NCBI RefSeq assembly: GCF_024679095.1
Contig: NW_026111781.1
Span: forward strand, 252,501 to 316,500
Length of the DNA: 64,000 nt
Reading direction: 5' to 3'
From: Eriocheir sinensis
Lineage: Eukaryota > Arthropoda > Malacostraca > Decapoda > Varunidae
Of this stretch, positions 35,083 to 46,351 are shown in pieces (the first letter of the stretch is position 1; every line of letters starts with the position of its first letter). A program made the position numbers and the translations under genes. The notes beneath the pieces are model-generated. The model did not search any database. It saw only the letters and a program-made list of their open reading frames with translations, and had not been told where the DNA came from.

Positions 35083-37745
35083 GTAGTATCCACTCGGGGA
35101 AAAATTACATGAAAAGTTTTTTCAACTGATTTCAATAGCCAAGGGGTCAACATTTACAAAAAAAAAGATAGGGCATGTAGAGGTTGGGGGGGAAATTATA
35201 CAGGGATCAAAGTTCAATGACCTTTTCTAGAAATAAGAATAAAGTTGTCTTTATGGAAAAAGATATAGGACATGCATATCATTGGAGATTTTCTGAGAAA
35301 TGAATAAAAACCAGGAGGAGACTCCAGGGACTACATCTTGACCTTTTAAATGGGCTCAAAGGTCAAAATTCACAAATTTATTACTAATATACATAAAGAA
35401 TGCATGATTTTCACAATGAAAGCTTGTGTGCTTAAATTCACATGTGAGAAAAGTGATCTAGAGGGCTGGGTGTCACTACCCCCTCCAAGAAAAGGAAGAG
35501 CTGGGGAGTGGGGGCTCTCACTGGGCAGCTAAAGGTCATTGACCTTTTTTGTACATTTTGTCCAATTTTGTTTCTGGAGAATATTGATAAAGAAAATTAT
35601 AATGGTTGTTGTGGAAATGCTTAGTGGGGAGGGTGAGAACAGCCTAACTTTGGACCTCCAAAAATAAAAAATAAATGGCCAATTCCTCTGTGAATGTGTA
35701 CACAAAAGATTGCCTGAAAATTGGTGTAAATTGATCATAGTAACGTGTGGTTTGGTGGCTGTCATAAACATGCCAAACCAGCCTTCCAAGGGCTTGCAAT
35801 TGTCTTCTGTCAGGTCAAATATCTGGCCGGCCCTTCCATCCCCACCATCATGAGCAGAGCTGTACACAAATACTTTACAAACACAGTAGAATTCATGCTG
35901 AAAATGCCAATACAAAATTGAAGCCATTTGAGAAAGACTTGAGGTTAAACTTACACCAAGTATTGCCAAATAAATGATTTCCTCTTCCATCAGAGCACAA
36001 CACATGCAGGAACACAAGGCAGCAGCAGCAGCAGCATGGTTACACTGACTAGCCCTTCATGGCAGTTACAACAACTTCCTTTAAGGAGGTTTGGGGAGCA
36101 ATGTCAACATCTTAGGTCCAAGTTTGTTGTCCTCCCCATCCTCTTCCCTCAGGCGTAAGAACAGAGGTGTTGAGATTATGCCACACAGCAATCTGTAGCT
36201 GGACTCTCAGGGCGTGCTGCAGGGTTGCTGCATTAGGTGAAGCCTATCAGGATCAATCTTGCAGCTTGCTTCTGAAATTTGAGGAAAGGAGCTTTCTCTG
36301 AAGGAGTATCTCCACATGTCACACCTGCATTGCTTTGACACCTGCATGTTTTAGCTCATCGTGGGAGGAATCAGTGTTCGTGTATGTGTTGGTGACATGT
36401 CTTGGAAAATCTCATTTGTAGATTGTCTCCTTTGTGTGTCCATGGATACAGTGTCATTGCCTGACCATGCATACTTGAACAAAAGATCAGTTTGGTCACT
36501 AATTCCTACTGACGATATATCCTACAGGCCATCCATGAGTGGGAACAGATTTGTGCAGTAGACGGGTCGGTGGTACACGAGAAGTATTAATAATCTTGGG
36601 CAACAACAACAGCTTCAGGAGTGCTCACACTTTTGACAAGTCCAGTAGCTGTCTTGACGACCAGTGTGTCACCTCGTGCAGTGTCAGCTGTGTCTTGATA
36701 AATGCTTCTTTGTTCTCCTCATTGGCAAGAAATTGTTCCCTATCACACAGTCAGTTCTGGTGGGACTCCCAAATTATGAGATATTGTTCTGCCTGCCATT
36801 GTACGCATGTGTTCATGATCTTTGGATCCCTTCCATCACACACTAGTACTGCACCATCAATGAACCTTCCCTGAACATAGCTATCAGCTGTGGCTTTGAT
36901 GCTTCCTCCATTTCACTGGTGAAGTAACCATCCCCCATCCTGTTTTCCATGTCCAGGCCAAGAGCATCCTGCCAAATTCAATGCTTCCAATAAAGAAGAG
37001 TCATCTATTTGTATTAACAAGACTCTCCTAGCCCTTCAATGTAAGCTTTGAAGTTTCCCTTCATCCTCCTCACATCTCTCATCTGTCATCACCTAGCAAT
37101 CCAGCTTGTGCACAACCTCAAACAGATACAAATTGTTCGGCCAAGGATCGGCAACTTTATGCAGACTGTTACCCTTGAGACCTCATCTCAGAATGAACTA
37201 TCATACATTGAAACACCTTATTTACAACATGTGTTCCTCATCTTTACTGATCAAGACCTGTGCGTTTGGGTTTTGCTTTATTAAACATAGAAAGCTCAAT
37301 GACCTTTGATCTCTTCCAAACCACTTATTCACTTTTTTTTTAAGCAGCCATGGGAACTCAAACAGGGTCACTATTTTTTGCATGAAATATTATATTCTCC
37401 TGAGATAAGATAACTTCTTAACAAATGCTGGCGTGTTGAATATTTTGACCTCAATTTCAGAGGTAATATATTGTTTTTTTGTAAGTGGTTACATTTCAGA
37501 TCTTTCCTTGACACCATTCTGTTCATTTTGACACTACCAAGATCAGCCATTTATGACGTTTCATTTGCGAGATAGAGATTTGGACCTTTTAACGAAAGGT
37601 CGTTGACCTTTGACCCCTGTAGAGAAAATTCCCCAACCTCTACATGCCCTATCTTTTTTTTAGTAAATGTTGATCCCCTTGGCTATTGAAATCAGTTGAA
37701 AAATGATTTCATCAAATTTTTTTCCCAGATTTAGTAGATATTTTT
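35083..37745. mobile_element. Unidentified element with long imperfect inverted ends
   Basis: The left sequence TTCAACTGATTTCAATAGCC followed by AAGGGG, then GATAGGGCATGTAGAGGTTG, is inverted at 37620-37705. Weaker pairing continues outward, giving ends of roughly 130-180 bp. The interior has broken frames of 60-160 codons on both strands but nothing recognisable. GACCTTTGACC-like words recur near both ends. The superfamily is unknown, and no clear target duplication was seen. Confidence 0.55.
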
Positions 37746-37899
37746 CTAATTTTGGGTTACTAGTGACGTATTTTGCAATCCAGGATCCCTGTGTCGCTGC
37801 CCGCCGTGCATAGCGGGAGTCATTAAAAATCCTGCCCGGTGGTTTCCAGGAAGGGTTCTCACATAGCCTCTTCTATGGAAGAGTAGTAGCAGCCACGGC

Positions 37900-38705
37900 C
37901 CTGTTACAACTGATGTGTGGTTGCTCCTCGGCTGGCTGGAGGAGAAGGCGACACTCTAGAGCCGGGAGTGGGTCGGTTCAATTGACGAGTTGCTGCCACC
38001 GGCCTCAGTAGCTCGCATATGTCCATTACCGAGCGATGGCTGTCTGGCCATAGTATGCGCAGGGATTCCACCTCCCACTGAGTCTCCTGATTGGCCTGTA
38101 GCTGAAGTTGCAGTCTTTGCGGACAAAGCCGACTCGGCTTTCTTCATTACAGCCGTGTAACTCTTTGCAGTCTCGTCATTTTCCATCCACTTCTCTTTGA
38201 TTATGTGCAGCCTCGCTTCTCTGTCTTGAATGCCATCCAGCCTAACTGTTGTAGCCGTGTCATGAAGTCACTCGGCCCCTCTCCAAATTGTTGTTCCTCG
38301 AAGTGCAGGATCCTGATTTCGATAGCGTCAGCGGTCGATGACAGGCAGTCCAGTGTGTTGGCCCCCATTCTGCGTTCAGCTGCACTCGTTGCTCTACGTA
38401 TGCAGCCGTCTGTCCCCGCAGCTGACGTAGTGACAGCCCGGTAGTCTGGCTTATCCCACACTTTCACCCCTCGCAAGACGTTGGCATCCCTGGTGTAGTG
38501 AAACGCCCGGAATGCTGCCGGGGATGTCGTCGCCGAAGGTTAGCGTCAGGGGCACCTCTTGCGGGCGGAGTGTGGGCGCAGAGTCCGTCATTACGTAGCT
38601 TCCTGCTGCCACCAGTCAGGGTCCAGCAAAACAGCGTCTCAAAGAAGTGCTTTACTCCCAGGTATGGAGGCCGACTGCCAACTCGATCAAGCATCTCTAA
38701 TCTCA
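37900..38705 (-). other. Degenerate coding-like region, unidentified
   Basis: Three adjacent minus-strand open segments (80, 91 and 76 codons) lie end to end in different frames. They include FEEQQFGEGPSDFMTRLQQL and MENDETAKSYTAVMKK. The run is GC-richer than the flanks and looks like one decayed coding sequence with frameshifts, perhaps a gag-like or other transposon protein. That identity is a guess. Confidence 0.3.
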
Positions 38706-38903
38706 ATGGAATGGAATGGAGTTACAAACCCAACAACCAACACATGACATAATATACAATAATTAACCCTCACTGATCATTCAATAGGCTGTGATGCAAC
38801 TGTCTGGAAGATTCTGTTTCCTCCATTAAAGCAGTTAGGGTGTGGAATGGCTAGTGCCATATTATAAGGATAAATAGCATTATTGTATGTTCATGGCTTT
38901 TTG

Positions 38904-38906
<3 letters not shown>

Positions 38907-38975
<69 letters not shown>
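38907..38975. repeat. (AT)n microsatellite
   Basis: AT tract of about 70 bp with a few TTTA interruptions after it. Confidence 0.95.
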
Positions 38976-38987
<12 letters not shown>

Positions 38988-39064
38988 ATTTATTTATATA
39001 TATTTATATTTTAATTTATTTATTTAAGGCCTAGCAGCCTAGTCCCAAAATTTATGAAAAACTA

Positions 39065-39065
<1 letters not shown>

Positions 39066-39099
<34 letters not shown>

Positions 39100-39610
39100 G
39101 CAAAGGAGACAGTTCAAGGGCACAAAAAAGTAAACATTAATAAAAAAGCCCGCTACTCGCTGCTCCTAAAAGAATCCAAAGAGGTGGCCGAAAGATAGGT
39201 CAGTTTCGGGAGGAGAGGTGTCCTGATACCCTCCTCTTGAAAGAGTTCAAGTCGTAGGCAGGAGGAAATACAGATGAAGGAAGATTGTTCCAGAGTTTAC
39301 CAGCGTGAGGGATGAAAGAGTGAAGATGCTGGTTAACTCTTGCATAAGGGGTTTGGACAGTATAGGGATGAGCATGAGTAGAAAGTCGAGTGCAGCGGGG
39401 CCACGGGAGGGGGGGAGGCATGCAGTTAGCAAGTTCAGAAGAGCAGTCAGCGTGGAAATATCGATAGAAGATGGAAAGAGAGGCAACATTGCGGCGGAAT
39501 TTAAGAGGTAGAAGACTATCAGTATGAGGAGGAGAGCTGATGAGACGAAGAGCCTTAGCCTCCACTCTGTCCAGAAGAGCTGTGTGAGTGGAGCCCCCAC
39601 ATGAACCTGA
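39066..39610 (-). mobile_element. 5'-truncated non-LTR retrotransposon with poly(A) tail
   Basis: The minus frame reads GGSTHTALLDRVEAKALRLI, LPLKFRRNVASLSIFYRYFH, GKLWNNLPSSVFPPAYDLNS and FKRRVSGHLSSRN with a stop. This is the typical C-terminal tail of jockey/CR1-group LINE proteins. The 3'UTR ends CTTGAACTGTCTCCTTTGCT-GT followed by about 30 A (poly-T on plus at 39067-39097). It is truncated at the 5' end, as is usual for target-primed copies. Confidence 0.85.
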
Positions 39611-40010
39611 TTTCATTACAAACTGTTGTAAAGAATGTTGGCTGCCTCCACATCCAGGCCGACACACAAGGGCAGGACCATGTATCGTGATATGGATTGT
39701 GTTCAGTGCTTGATTGGCTCCCTCGCAGACACTCATGTGGGACCACACCTTGCATGCTGGAGTGTTTCTTTGTTATATGCCGTAGATTACCCAGACGCAT
39801 ACGCAACTTGAAACATGGTGTCATCCCTAGGCTCAATAATTTCTTTTGTAGCCACATTAGGATTCCTATTACTAATTGTTTGAGAAGCTTTTGTGTCTTA
39901 ACCGCCCCGTTGTTTTTCTCCTTTCTTACCCTCTTCAATTGAATGAGAGCATGCTTACCCCCCAGCAGATCATAGAAATTACCCTTAGTACTAACTTGTA
40001 AAATGGCAGA
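39611..40010. other. Unassigned; decayed coding-like fragment
   Basis: Both strands carry an open frame (81 codons on plus, longer on minus) with segments such as RRIRNLKHGVIPRLNN. No family was recognised. Confidence 0.25.
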
Positions 40011-40017
40011 TAGACAT

Positions 40018-40529
40018 TTAACCCGGTGGTGGTAGCTGCGGGGATCATGTTTCGTAATGGTCCCTCTAAGTGAGAAAAATGAGAAAAAATCGCCCCTCAC
40101 ACAAATCATTTCATAATACGTATATATCAAAGCATTTGTGATCAGATTATGTATCATCTATTTTGGGGGGTTATATCATGGCACAAATTTGGCCCGTCGC
40201 TGCTACACGGTAAAGCCACAAATTTGGCCCGTCACTGCTACACGGTAAAGCCACAAATTTGGCCCGTCACTGCTACACGGTAAAGCCACAAATTTGGCCC
40301 GTCACTGCTACACGGTAAAGCCACAAATTTGGCCCGTCACTGCTACACGGTAAAGCAACAAATTTGGCCCGTCACTGCTACACGGTAAAGCCACAAATTT
40401 GGCCCGTCACTGCTACACGGTAAAGCCACAAATTTGGCCCGTCACTGCTACACGGTAAAGCCACAAATTTGGCCCGTCACTGCTACACGGTAAAGCCACA
40501 AATTTGGCCCGTCGCTGCTTCCGGGCTAA
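40018..40529. mobile_element. TTAA MITE, copy D, with about ten 35-bp units
   Basis: Left end TTAACCCGGTGGTGGTAGCTG, then the family's unique part (CGGGGATCATGTTTCGTAAT, GGTCCCTCTAAGTGAG). About ten 35-bp units (GCTACACGGTAAAGCCACAA, ATTTGGCCCGTCACT) follow, and the end is GCTTCCGGGCTAA. It abuts the NUMT. Confidence 0.85.
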
Positions 40530-40776
40530 GCTCCTACAAGGAAGAAAACTCTTCTTTTAGAACCAACTTATGGCAACATGAGCAGCATACTTAATTAAAC
40601 TTCCAAGACAGAGCTTCTCCTTTCATAGAACAATTAACTTTCTTTCATGACCATATTATATTAGTAATTGTACTAGTAATGGTAACATTTGTAGGCTACA
40701 TAACAGCAACTGTATTTTGTAATATTAACTGCTACATTATACTAGAAAATCCAGCTATTGAAGTAGTAATTTGAAC

Positions 40777-41858
40777 TGGGTCAAGGCGTGGCTTAGCAAT
40801 AGGAAGCAAAGAGTGCAAATCAATGGTAAAAGATCTGACTGGGGATGTGTTACGAGTGGGGTCCCACAAGGTTCGGTATTAGGTCCACTTTTGTTTATTA
40901 TTTATATCAATGACTTAGACACAGGAATTAGTAGTGATGTTTGTAATTGAGTCGGATTTGCAGATGATACCAAGATCGGTAGAGTAATTGAGTCGGATCA
41001 GGACACTAGTATTCTCCAAGGTGAACTCAACAGATTATATGACTGGGCGGATAAATGGCAGATGGAGTTCAATGTAGGGAAGTGCAGTATTCTGAGTGTA
41101 GGTAGGAACAACCCCTCACATAACTATTGCTTAAATGACACTCTCATAAGTAGGTCTGGGTGCGAGAGGGATTTAGGGGTCTTAGTGAGCTCTGATCTCC
41201 GTCCAAGGGCACAATGCATTCAAGCTAGAAATCGAGCTAATAGGGTACTGGGATTTATTTCAAGGAGCGTAAGCAACAGAAGCCCGAAGTCTTCCTCAAA
41301 CTATATTTAGCATTAGTTAGACCTCATCTTGACTATGCGGTTCAGTTCTGGTCACCCTACTATAGAATGGATATCAGAATGTTAGAATCGGTGCAGAGGA
41401 GGATGACTAAGATGATTCAGGGGTTGAGAAACTTGCCATACGAGGAAAGACTCAAACAGTTAAACTTGCATTCTCTAGAAAGGCGAAGGGCATGTGGAGA
41501 CATGATCGAGGTTTATAAATGGATGAAGGGCTTTAATAAGGGAGACATTCATAAGGTTTTGTTGGTAAGAGAACCGGGTAGGACACGAAGTAACGGGTTT
41601 AAACTGGATAAATTCAGATTCAACAGGGACATAGGCAAAAATTGGTTTACTAACAGGGTGGTGGATGAGTGGAATAGGCTTAGCAGTCATGTGGTGAGTG
41701 CCAATACAATTGTCACATTCAAAAATAGACTAGATAAATTCATGGACAGCGATATTAGGTGGGGTTAGATACACGGGAGCTTAGGGTCAAAGGAGCTGCC
41801 TCGTACAGGCCTACCGGCCTCTTGCAGACTCCTGCGTTCTTATGTTCTTATGTTCTTA
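40777..41858 (+). mobile_element. CR1-like LINE inserted in NUMT COX2
   Basis: It reads [39 protein letters not shown] and GFADDTKIG (the reverse-transcriptase catalytic box). After CERDLGVLVSSDLRPRAQ it shifts frame to RRMTKMIQGLRNLPYEERLK and EWNRLSSHVVSANTIVTFKN. The 3' end carries (TTCTTATG)n, the octamer-repeat tail typical of CR1. A stop precedes FADD, and one frameshift lies near 41290. Truncated at the 5' end. Confidence 0.88.
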
Positions 41859-42098
41859 TCTCTCCCCGCTTTCATTCTGATTTGTATTGGTCTTCCTTCC
41901 CTCCGATATCTTCTCCATGAAGTCAATAACCCTTCAATAACTCTTAAGACAGTTGGACATCAATGAAGATATGAATACTCAGAGTTTTTACAGGTAGAGT
42001 TTGATTGATACATAGTTCCGTTTAACGAATTAGAAGCCTCAGGATTTTGTCTGTTAGATGTAGATAACCGGACTGTACTCCCAATAAATACCCAAATT

Positions 42099-42369
42099 CG
42101 GGCGGGGGCTTCGTGGTGCAGTGGCTAGCACACTCGGCTCACAACCGAGAGAGCCTGGGTTTGATTCCCGGGCGGAGTGGAAAAATTTGGCCTGCTTTTC
42201 CGATACCCTACGCCCCTGTCCACCCAGCAGTGTACCAGGTATTAATCGGGGGTTGTGTCCCGTCTCCTGGGATCTGTTCCCTTCTCCTATAATTCCTTCC
42301 CCTCCTGTCTCTCCCGGCATATGACCACAGATGTTGCGCTGCCCACTAAACAAAACTTTCCAAAACTTT
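42099..42369 (+). mobile_element. tRNA-derived SINE in NUMT COX2, CCCAAATT target duplication
   Basis: CCCAAATT flanks it at 42091-42098 and 42370-42377; mitochondrial COX2 has this only once. The head contains GCTCACAACCGAGAGAGCC and B-box GGTTTGATTCC, and the body matches the copies at 3.0 and 31.2 kb. Confidence 0.9.
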
Positions 42370-42599
42370 CCCAAATTTTGGTCCTAATTACTGCAGCCAA
42401 AGTCACTCATTCCTGAACCGTCCCATCTCTAGGTATTGAAGCAGATGCAATTCCAGGCCGACTTAATCAATCAAGATTTTAACCGGCCTGGACTATTCTA
42501 CAGGCAGTGTTCAGAAATTTGTGGAGCGAATCACAGATCTATTGTTATTGAAAGAACTTGTATTAACTCATTCTTAAACTAAATTTCTTTATCAATTGA

Positions 42600-42815
42600 A
42601 ACCTCCCCCCTAAACCTTAGCTTAATTATTGAGGTGATCCTATTCATTCTTTATGAATTCCTTAATTATGCCACAACTTTCTTTTACTCCTAAGATTCCT
42701 CCTAGTCTTTATATTTAATATGAAACCTTTTTCTAAAATTAGCTTTTTGCCCCACAACAGAAAAACTTCAATTTCTCAATCTTGAAAATTATAATTAATA
42801 TTCTCCATCTTTGAA
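42600..42815 (+). pseudogene. ATP8: NUMT tRNA remnant and ATP8
   Basis: After a short tRNA-like remnant, a region starting ATGCCACAACTTTCTTTTAC reads PQLSFTPKIPPSLYI and later NFNFSILK, which fits a decayed ATP8. Assignment rests mainly on position between COX2 and ATP6. Confidence 0.6.
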
Positions 42816-43535
42816 CCTTCTCCAAGAATCTTCAACTTGTCAGTAAAGTGAATTTCCACTATCTTGACGGTGTTGCTGCCTCACTGAGCTTCTCGCTGAT
42901 CCTTGTCTGGGAGAAAAATGATTTGAACTCTTCATAAAGAATTGAAAGCTCCTTTACAGCCTTCCCATAATGGCTCCTCTGTGTTATTTGTTGCCTTGTT
43001 CAGACTAATTGTCTTTAATAATTTTAAGGACTTTTCTCCTGTATGCGTTTAGTAGATCTGGGCACATAATGACACACCACTATCTCCTCCACTGTGAGTC
43101 ATAACGTTGGGATGGCTCAAACACACCAAACATGTGTTTAGTAGGTCTGGGCACATAATGACACACCAATATCTCCTCCACTGTGAGTCATAACGTTGGG
43201 ATGGCTCAACACACCAAACATGTGTTTAATCTCCTCCACTGTGAGTCATAACGTTGGGATGGCTCAAACACACCAAACATGTATTTGGCCATTTAGTTCC
43301 CCAAGCTTTGCCTTGATGCCTTTTATTGTGAAACCATTACAAACACAGTAATTCGTACTTTAGCAGTAACGCGTCTGGTGGTCACCTACTTCTAACTTTG
43401 TTAGGAAGTACTGGAACATCTCTCTCTATTTAATCCTTTTATGTGCTCAAATACTCCTTATAATTTTAGACTCTGCCGTTGCAATTATTCAGTCCTATGT
43501 ATTTGCAGTTTTAAGAAGTCTTTATACTAGAGAAA
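42810..43535 (+). pseudogene. ATP6: NUMT ATP6 with internal tandem duplication
   Basis: Readable pieces are FSIFEPSPRIFNLSVK followed by TGA (Trp) and [43 protein letters not shown], and [20 protein letters not shown] ending SLYTREIN. An internal segment of about 95 bp (ATAATGACACACCACTATCT through CACCAAACATGTGTTT) is repeated two to three times at 43030-43290. Confidence 0.88.
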
Positions 43536-43539
43536 TTAA

Positions 43540-45060
43540 CTGGTGCCATCATTCCATGGTTTTCAGCCCCATCACCTAGTAGCCATGACTGCTTACTGGC
43601 AGAGGTGGGCGCGGTACTGAAAAATCAGCAGTGCGGCTGTGGTAGTGCGGTACTTTTTCCGGAGTGGTGCGGTCCCATTTTTTTCTTTCCCAGTGTGGTA
43701 CGCAGTGTGCGGTACTGCGGTAGTGGTAGTCAAAATAAAAAAATACTTGAGTGGCTACCCTGGCTATCCAAACAAAGGAAACATGCTTAAAATAAAGAAT
43801 GAAACATCTGCCGGCACCACGGATGGGTCCAGGGTTGAAATGTCCGGCACCGCGCGAGTTAAGGAAGACTGGCAGCGAGGTAGTTTAGTCTGTCTATTTA
43901 GTATTTAATTTTGAACAATAATTGAAAAGTCAGAATGATTGAATCACTGATTCTGATGACTGATTGAGTCCGATTCACTGCAAAAAAAAAGTTTTCTGTG
44001 AGCAGCAGCAGCAGCAGCATGCCGCCGCGTGGTAAATGCCGTCTTTGATAGTTTTCAAAGTATTGCAGGATTTTTTAGTATGGTCTGCGGTAGTGCATTA
44101 TTTTTATAAATTTTGTGGTATTGCTGTTGTGCAGTACTTTTTTTGTGGTACTGCCGCACTAAGTACCGCACTTGCCCACCTCTGCTTACCGGCTCTGTTA
44201 TGCCACCGGCTTAGTGACATGATTTCACCAGCATAATATAAATCTCCTTATCATGAGATTTGTTGTTGCCACTTACTAATGCCAGATATTGAAGGCAGAT
44301 ACTGAAGGCACTTATCAAGGATCTTGTACCAAAGGTCTCTGTTGAGGTATAATTTGTTGTTGCCACTTTACTAATGGCCAGATATTGAAGGCACTCATCA
44401 AGGATCTTGTACCAAAGGTCTCTGTTGAGGTATAATTTGTTGTTGCCACTTTACTAATGGCCAGATACTGAAGGCACTTATCAAGGATCTTGTACCAAAG
44501 GTCTCTGTTGAGGTATAATTTGTTGTTGCCACTTTACTAATGGCCAGATACTGAAGGCACTTATCAAGGATCTTGTACCAAAGGTCTCCGTTGAGGTATA
44601 ATCTTATTTATTGTGTCAGAAGTTTTCTTATCTTACTTTTGAGCCTTTTTCCATAGAAGACTGATGTCCCCCACAGAAGAAATTGGTATACATTGACCCC
44701 CTCTTGGCATCCAACCTTTTAATCCTTTTCAAACTTCCCTCTTAAATACTACAAGCCTTCTTCAGTAACATGAGCCCACCACGAGAAGCTCCCAAGCCAT
44801 CCCAAGACTCGGCCCAGCTATTATTCTAGGGATTTATTTCACAATAGTACTTGAAGAATATATTGAAGCTTCCCTTACTATTCAGTATTTGGCTCCACAT
44901 TCTTGGTTGTGACTGGCCTGCATGGCATTATTGGAACCTCTTCCTTACTAGTAGTCTGCTTTATGTGGCTTTATAAATGCTCTGCACACCATTTGAAGCT
45001 GATGCTTCATTTTGTTCATGTTCTTTGATTATTTTTATACATTTTCATTTATTGATGAGG
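43540..45060 (+). pseudogene. COX3: NUMT COX3 with hAT MITE and internal tandem array
   Basis: The N-terminal sequence (CATCACCTAGTAGCCATGAC, then GCTTACTGG) is cut by a hAT MITE and resumes as GSVMPPA and WFHQHNINLL. A segment encoding DIEGTYQG is amplified four times (44260-44600, about 85 bp each). Reading resumes with FHRRLMSPTEEIGIH, LGIQPFNPFQTSLLNTT, EYIEASLTI and HFGFEADAS-like pieces. Multiple indels. Confidence 0.88.
43600..44184. mobile_element. hAT-type MITE, 585 bp, in NUMT COX3
   Basis: The left end CAGAGGTGGGCGCGGTACTG is inverted at the right (AAGTACCGCACTTGCCCACC-TCTG). The 8-bp flanks CTTACTGG (43592-43599) and CTTACCGG (44185-44192) differ by one base. COX3 reads through if the element and one flank are removed. 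The interior is rich in GCGGTAGTGCGGTACT words. Confidence 0.88.
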
Positions 45061-45149
45061 AGGATAATTTTTTTTAATATAACAGGTATATCTGACTTCC
45101 AATCAGAAAGTTTAATTTTTTGAAAAAAAGATTTTTACAATGTTGATAA

Positions 45150-45455
45150 TTTCAATTATACTTTATCATCCCTACATAGTTATAACTTTAGCAACTTTAC
45201 TTCCTAAAAAACAATTGTAGATGGAGAAAACCTCCTGTATGAATGTGTATTTGAGCCCAAAGGGTTTACCCTTCTCTTTGTGATTCTTTATAATTGCCGG
45301 AATTTTCTTAATTTTGATGTATAGATTACTTTACCTATCGCTTCAAACTTTAAATCTGACTAACATTTTTTCTTGATTCTTTAGCGGTCCAATCTTTCTG
45401 TTTATTCTCTTACTTGCTCTTATTATGAGTGACCGCAGAGAGCCTTAGAATGATC
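45150..45455 (+). pseudogene. ND3: NUMT ND3 (after a tRNA-Gly remnant)
   Basis: Key readable pieces are GENLLYECVFEPKG and a later LLLALIMSDRREP-like end, in the position of ND3 between COX3 and the tRNA cluster. Frameshifts present. Confidence 0.85.
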
Positions 45456-45464
45456 TTAATAAAG

Positions 45465-45720
45465 AGCAATGCCATGATGTGTGAGTTGCATTCATAAAGA
45501 GTTTTTTGAGCTGGTTTTACCAATTAGAAAGCCAATAATTGCGTTTTATAGTTTGGACCTAAATTTTAGACTCTAGTCAAACCCAAAAGAGGTGAATCAC
45601 TGTTAAATTAAGTTATTGCCAAGAGGAATATGATGCCAGAAGCTTCTAACTTTTTCCTAAGTGGTTAATTAAACTCCGTGTATATTCCTTGCTAATTATT
45701 TCTCGTCTACACCTAGCGTT
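45465..45720 (+). pseudogene. NUMT tRNA cluster (Ala, Arg, Asn and decayed neighbours)
   Basis: Anticodon-loop-like words appear in the decapod order: GAGTTGCATTCATAAAG (Ala), AGTTTGGACCTAAATTTTAG (Arg-like) and AGAGGTGAATCACTGTTAAA (Asn, GTT). Later tRNAs are too decayed to name. They are nuclear relics of mitochondrial genes. Confidence 0.65.
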
Positions 45721-45979
45721 AAATTGACTTCTTTTACACACGGCAGTTTAACGCATAAACCACCAAAATAAGTTTTTGAAGTTTAAACTTCGCCCAAACA
45801 TTGTAAACCAATAATGGAGAGATTTATAAAAACTTCAGGAAAAAATGAGACCCTTTATCTCAAATTCCCAAGATTAATATCTTTTTAAACTATTTTCTGA
45901 TCAATTTTACTTCATTTAAACCCTTCTATTTCTTTAAATTTATACAAAACAAAAACAAAATATTTTGAATCTATCAAAA

Positions 45980-46278
45980 AATAAATAATTGATAGATAAG
46001 TTTTTGAAGGCAAGTTTATGACATCGTAAGCGAGACAATGTCCCCCGTACTCACACAAACCCAAAAGTACTATCACCCTCTTAAAATAAAATATTACCCT
46101 AAATGGTCTTCTGTGTACCTACAAAAAAAATCACACTTAACACCCTTATCAATAGAATTCTTGCATATTCAGCTGTAAAAATGAAAGCAAACCCAGCAGC
46201 CCCATAATTAAACCAGGAAACTAACCCAGACTCCCCCTCAGCAAAGTCAAATGGGGTCCAGTTAGTTTCCGCCAAACA
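45980..46278 (-). pseudogene. ND1: NUMT ND1 fragment
   Basis: On minus, [20 protein letters not shown] and [16 protein letters not shown] mark ND1. Further along, VRGTLSRLR corresponds to the conserved arginine-rich loop. Its minus orientation relative to COX genes agrees with arthropod mtDNA. ND5, ND4, ND6 and CYTB, which normally lie between, are missing. Confidence 0.85.
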
Positions 46279-46351
46279 AAGCCTCTATGAAAGCCTTATT
46301 AAATGCGTGTTTCTCTTCAAGGTGCAGAGGAAGGGTTAAACTACCACCAGG

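Larger units (their letters stand above)
40575..42590 (+). pseudogene. COX2: NUMT COX2 (interrupted twice)
   Basis: It opens ATGGCAACATGAGCAGC (MATW with TGA as Trp) and reads FQDRASPFIEQLTFFHDHII. After the LINE it resumes with [40 protein letters not shown] and PINTQI, and is cut again by a SINE. It then continues with [13 protein letters not shown] and [13 protein letters not shown], which hold copper-site ligands. Small indels shift the frame. It is not functional in the nucleus. Confidence 0.92.
40560..46280 (+). pseudogene. NUMT: nuclear mitochondrial DNA, COX2 to ND3 plus ND1 pieces
   Basis: Mitochondrial genes appear in decapod/pancrustacean order on plus: COX2, short tRNA remnants, ATP8, ATP6, COX3, ND3, tRNA-Ala, Arg and Asn, then ND1 on minus. 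TGA stands where Trp is expected several times, for example HQ-TGA-RYEY in COX2 and VK-TGA-ISTIL in ATP6. That is the invertebrate mitochondrial code and is not readable in the nucleus. The sequence between the tRNA cluster and ND1 is lost. A CR1 LINE, a SINE and a hAT MITE interrupt it, and two internal segments are tandemly amplified. Confidence 0.93.

Noticed and set aside
35529..36017. 162-codon minus frame as a gene
   Set aside because: It lies in the 35.1-37.7 kb element, shows no domain, and runs through sequence with other frames equally open; kept only as part of the element.
42810..45455. Functional mitochondrial genes or a mitochondrial contig join
   Set aside because: Frameshifts, internal amplifications and nuclear transposon insertions within the genes show a decayed nuclear copy.
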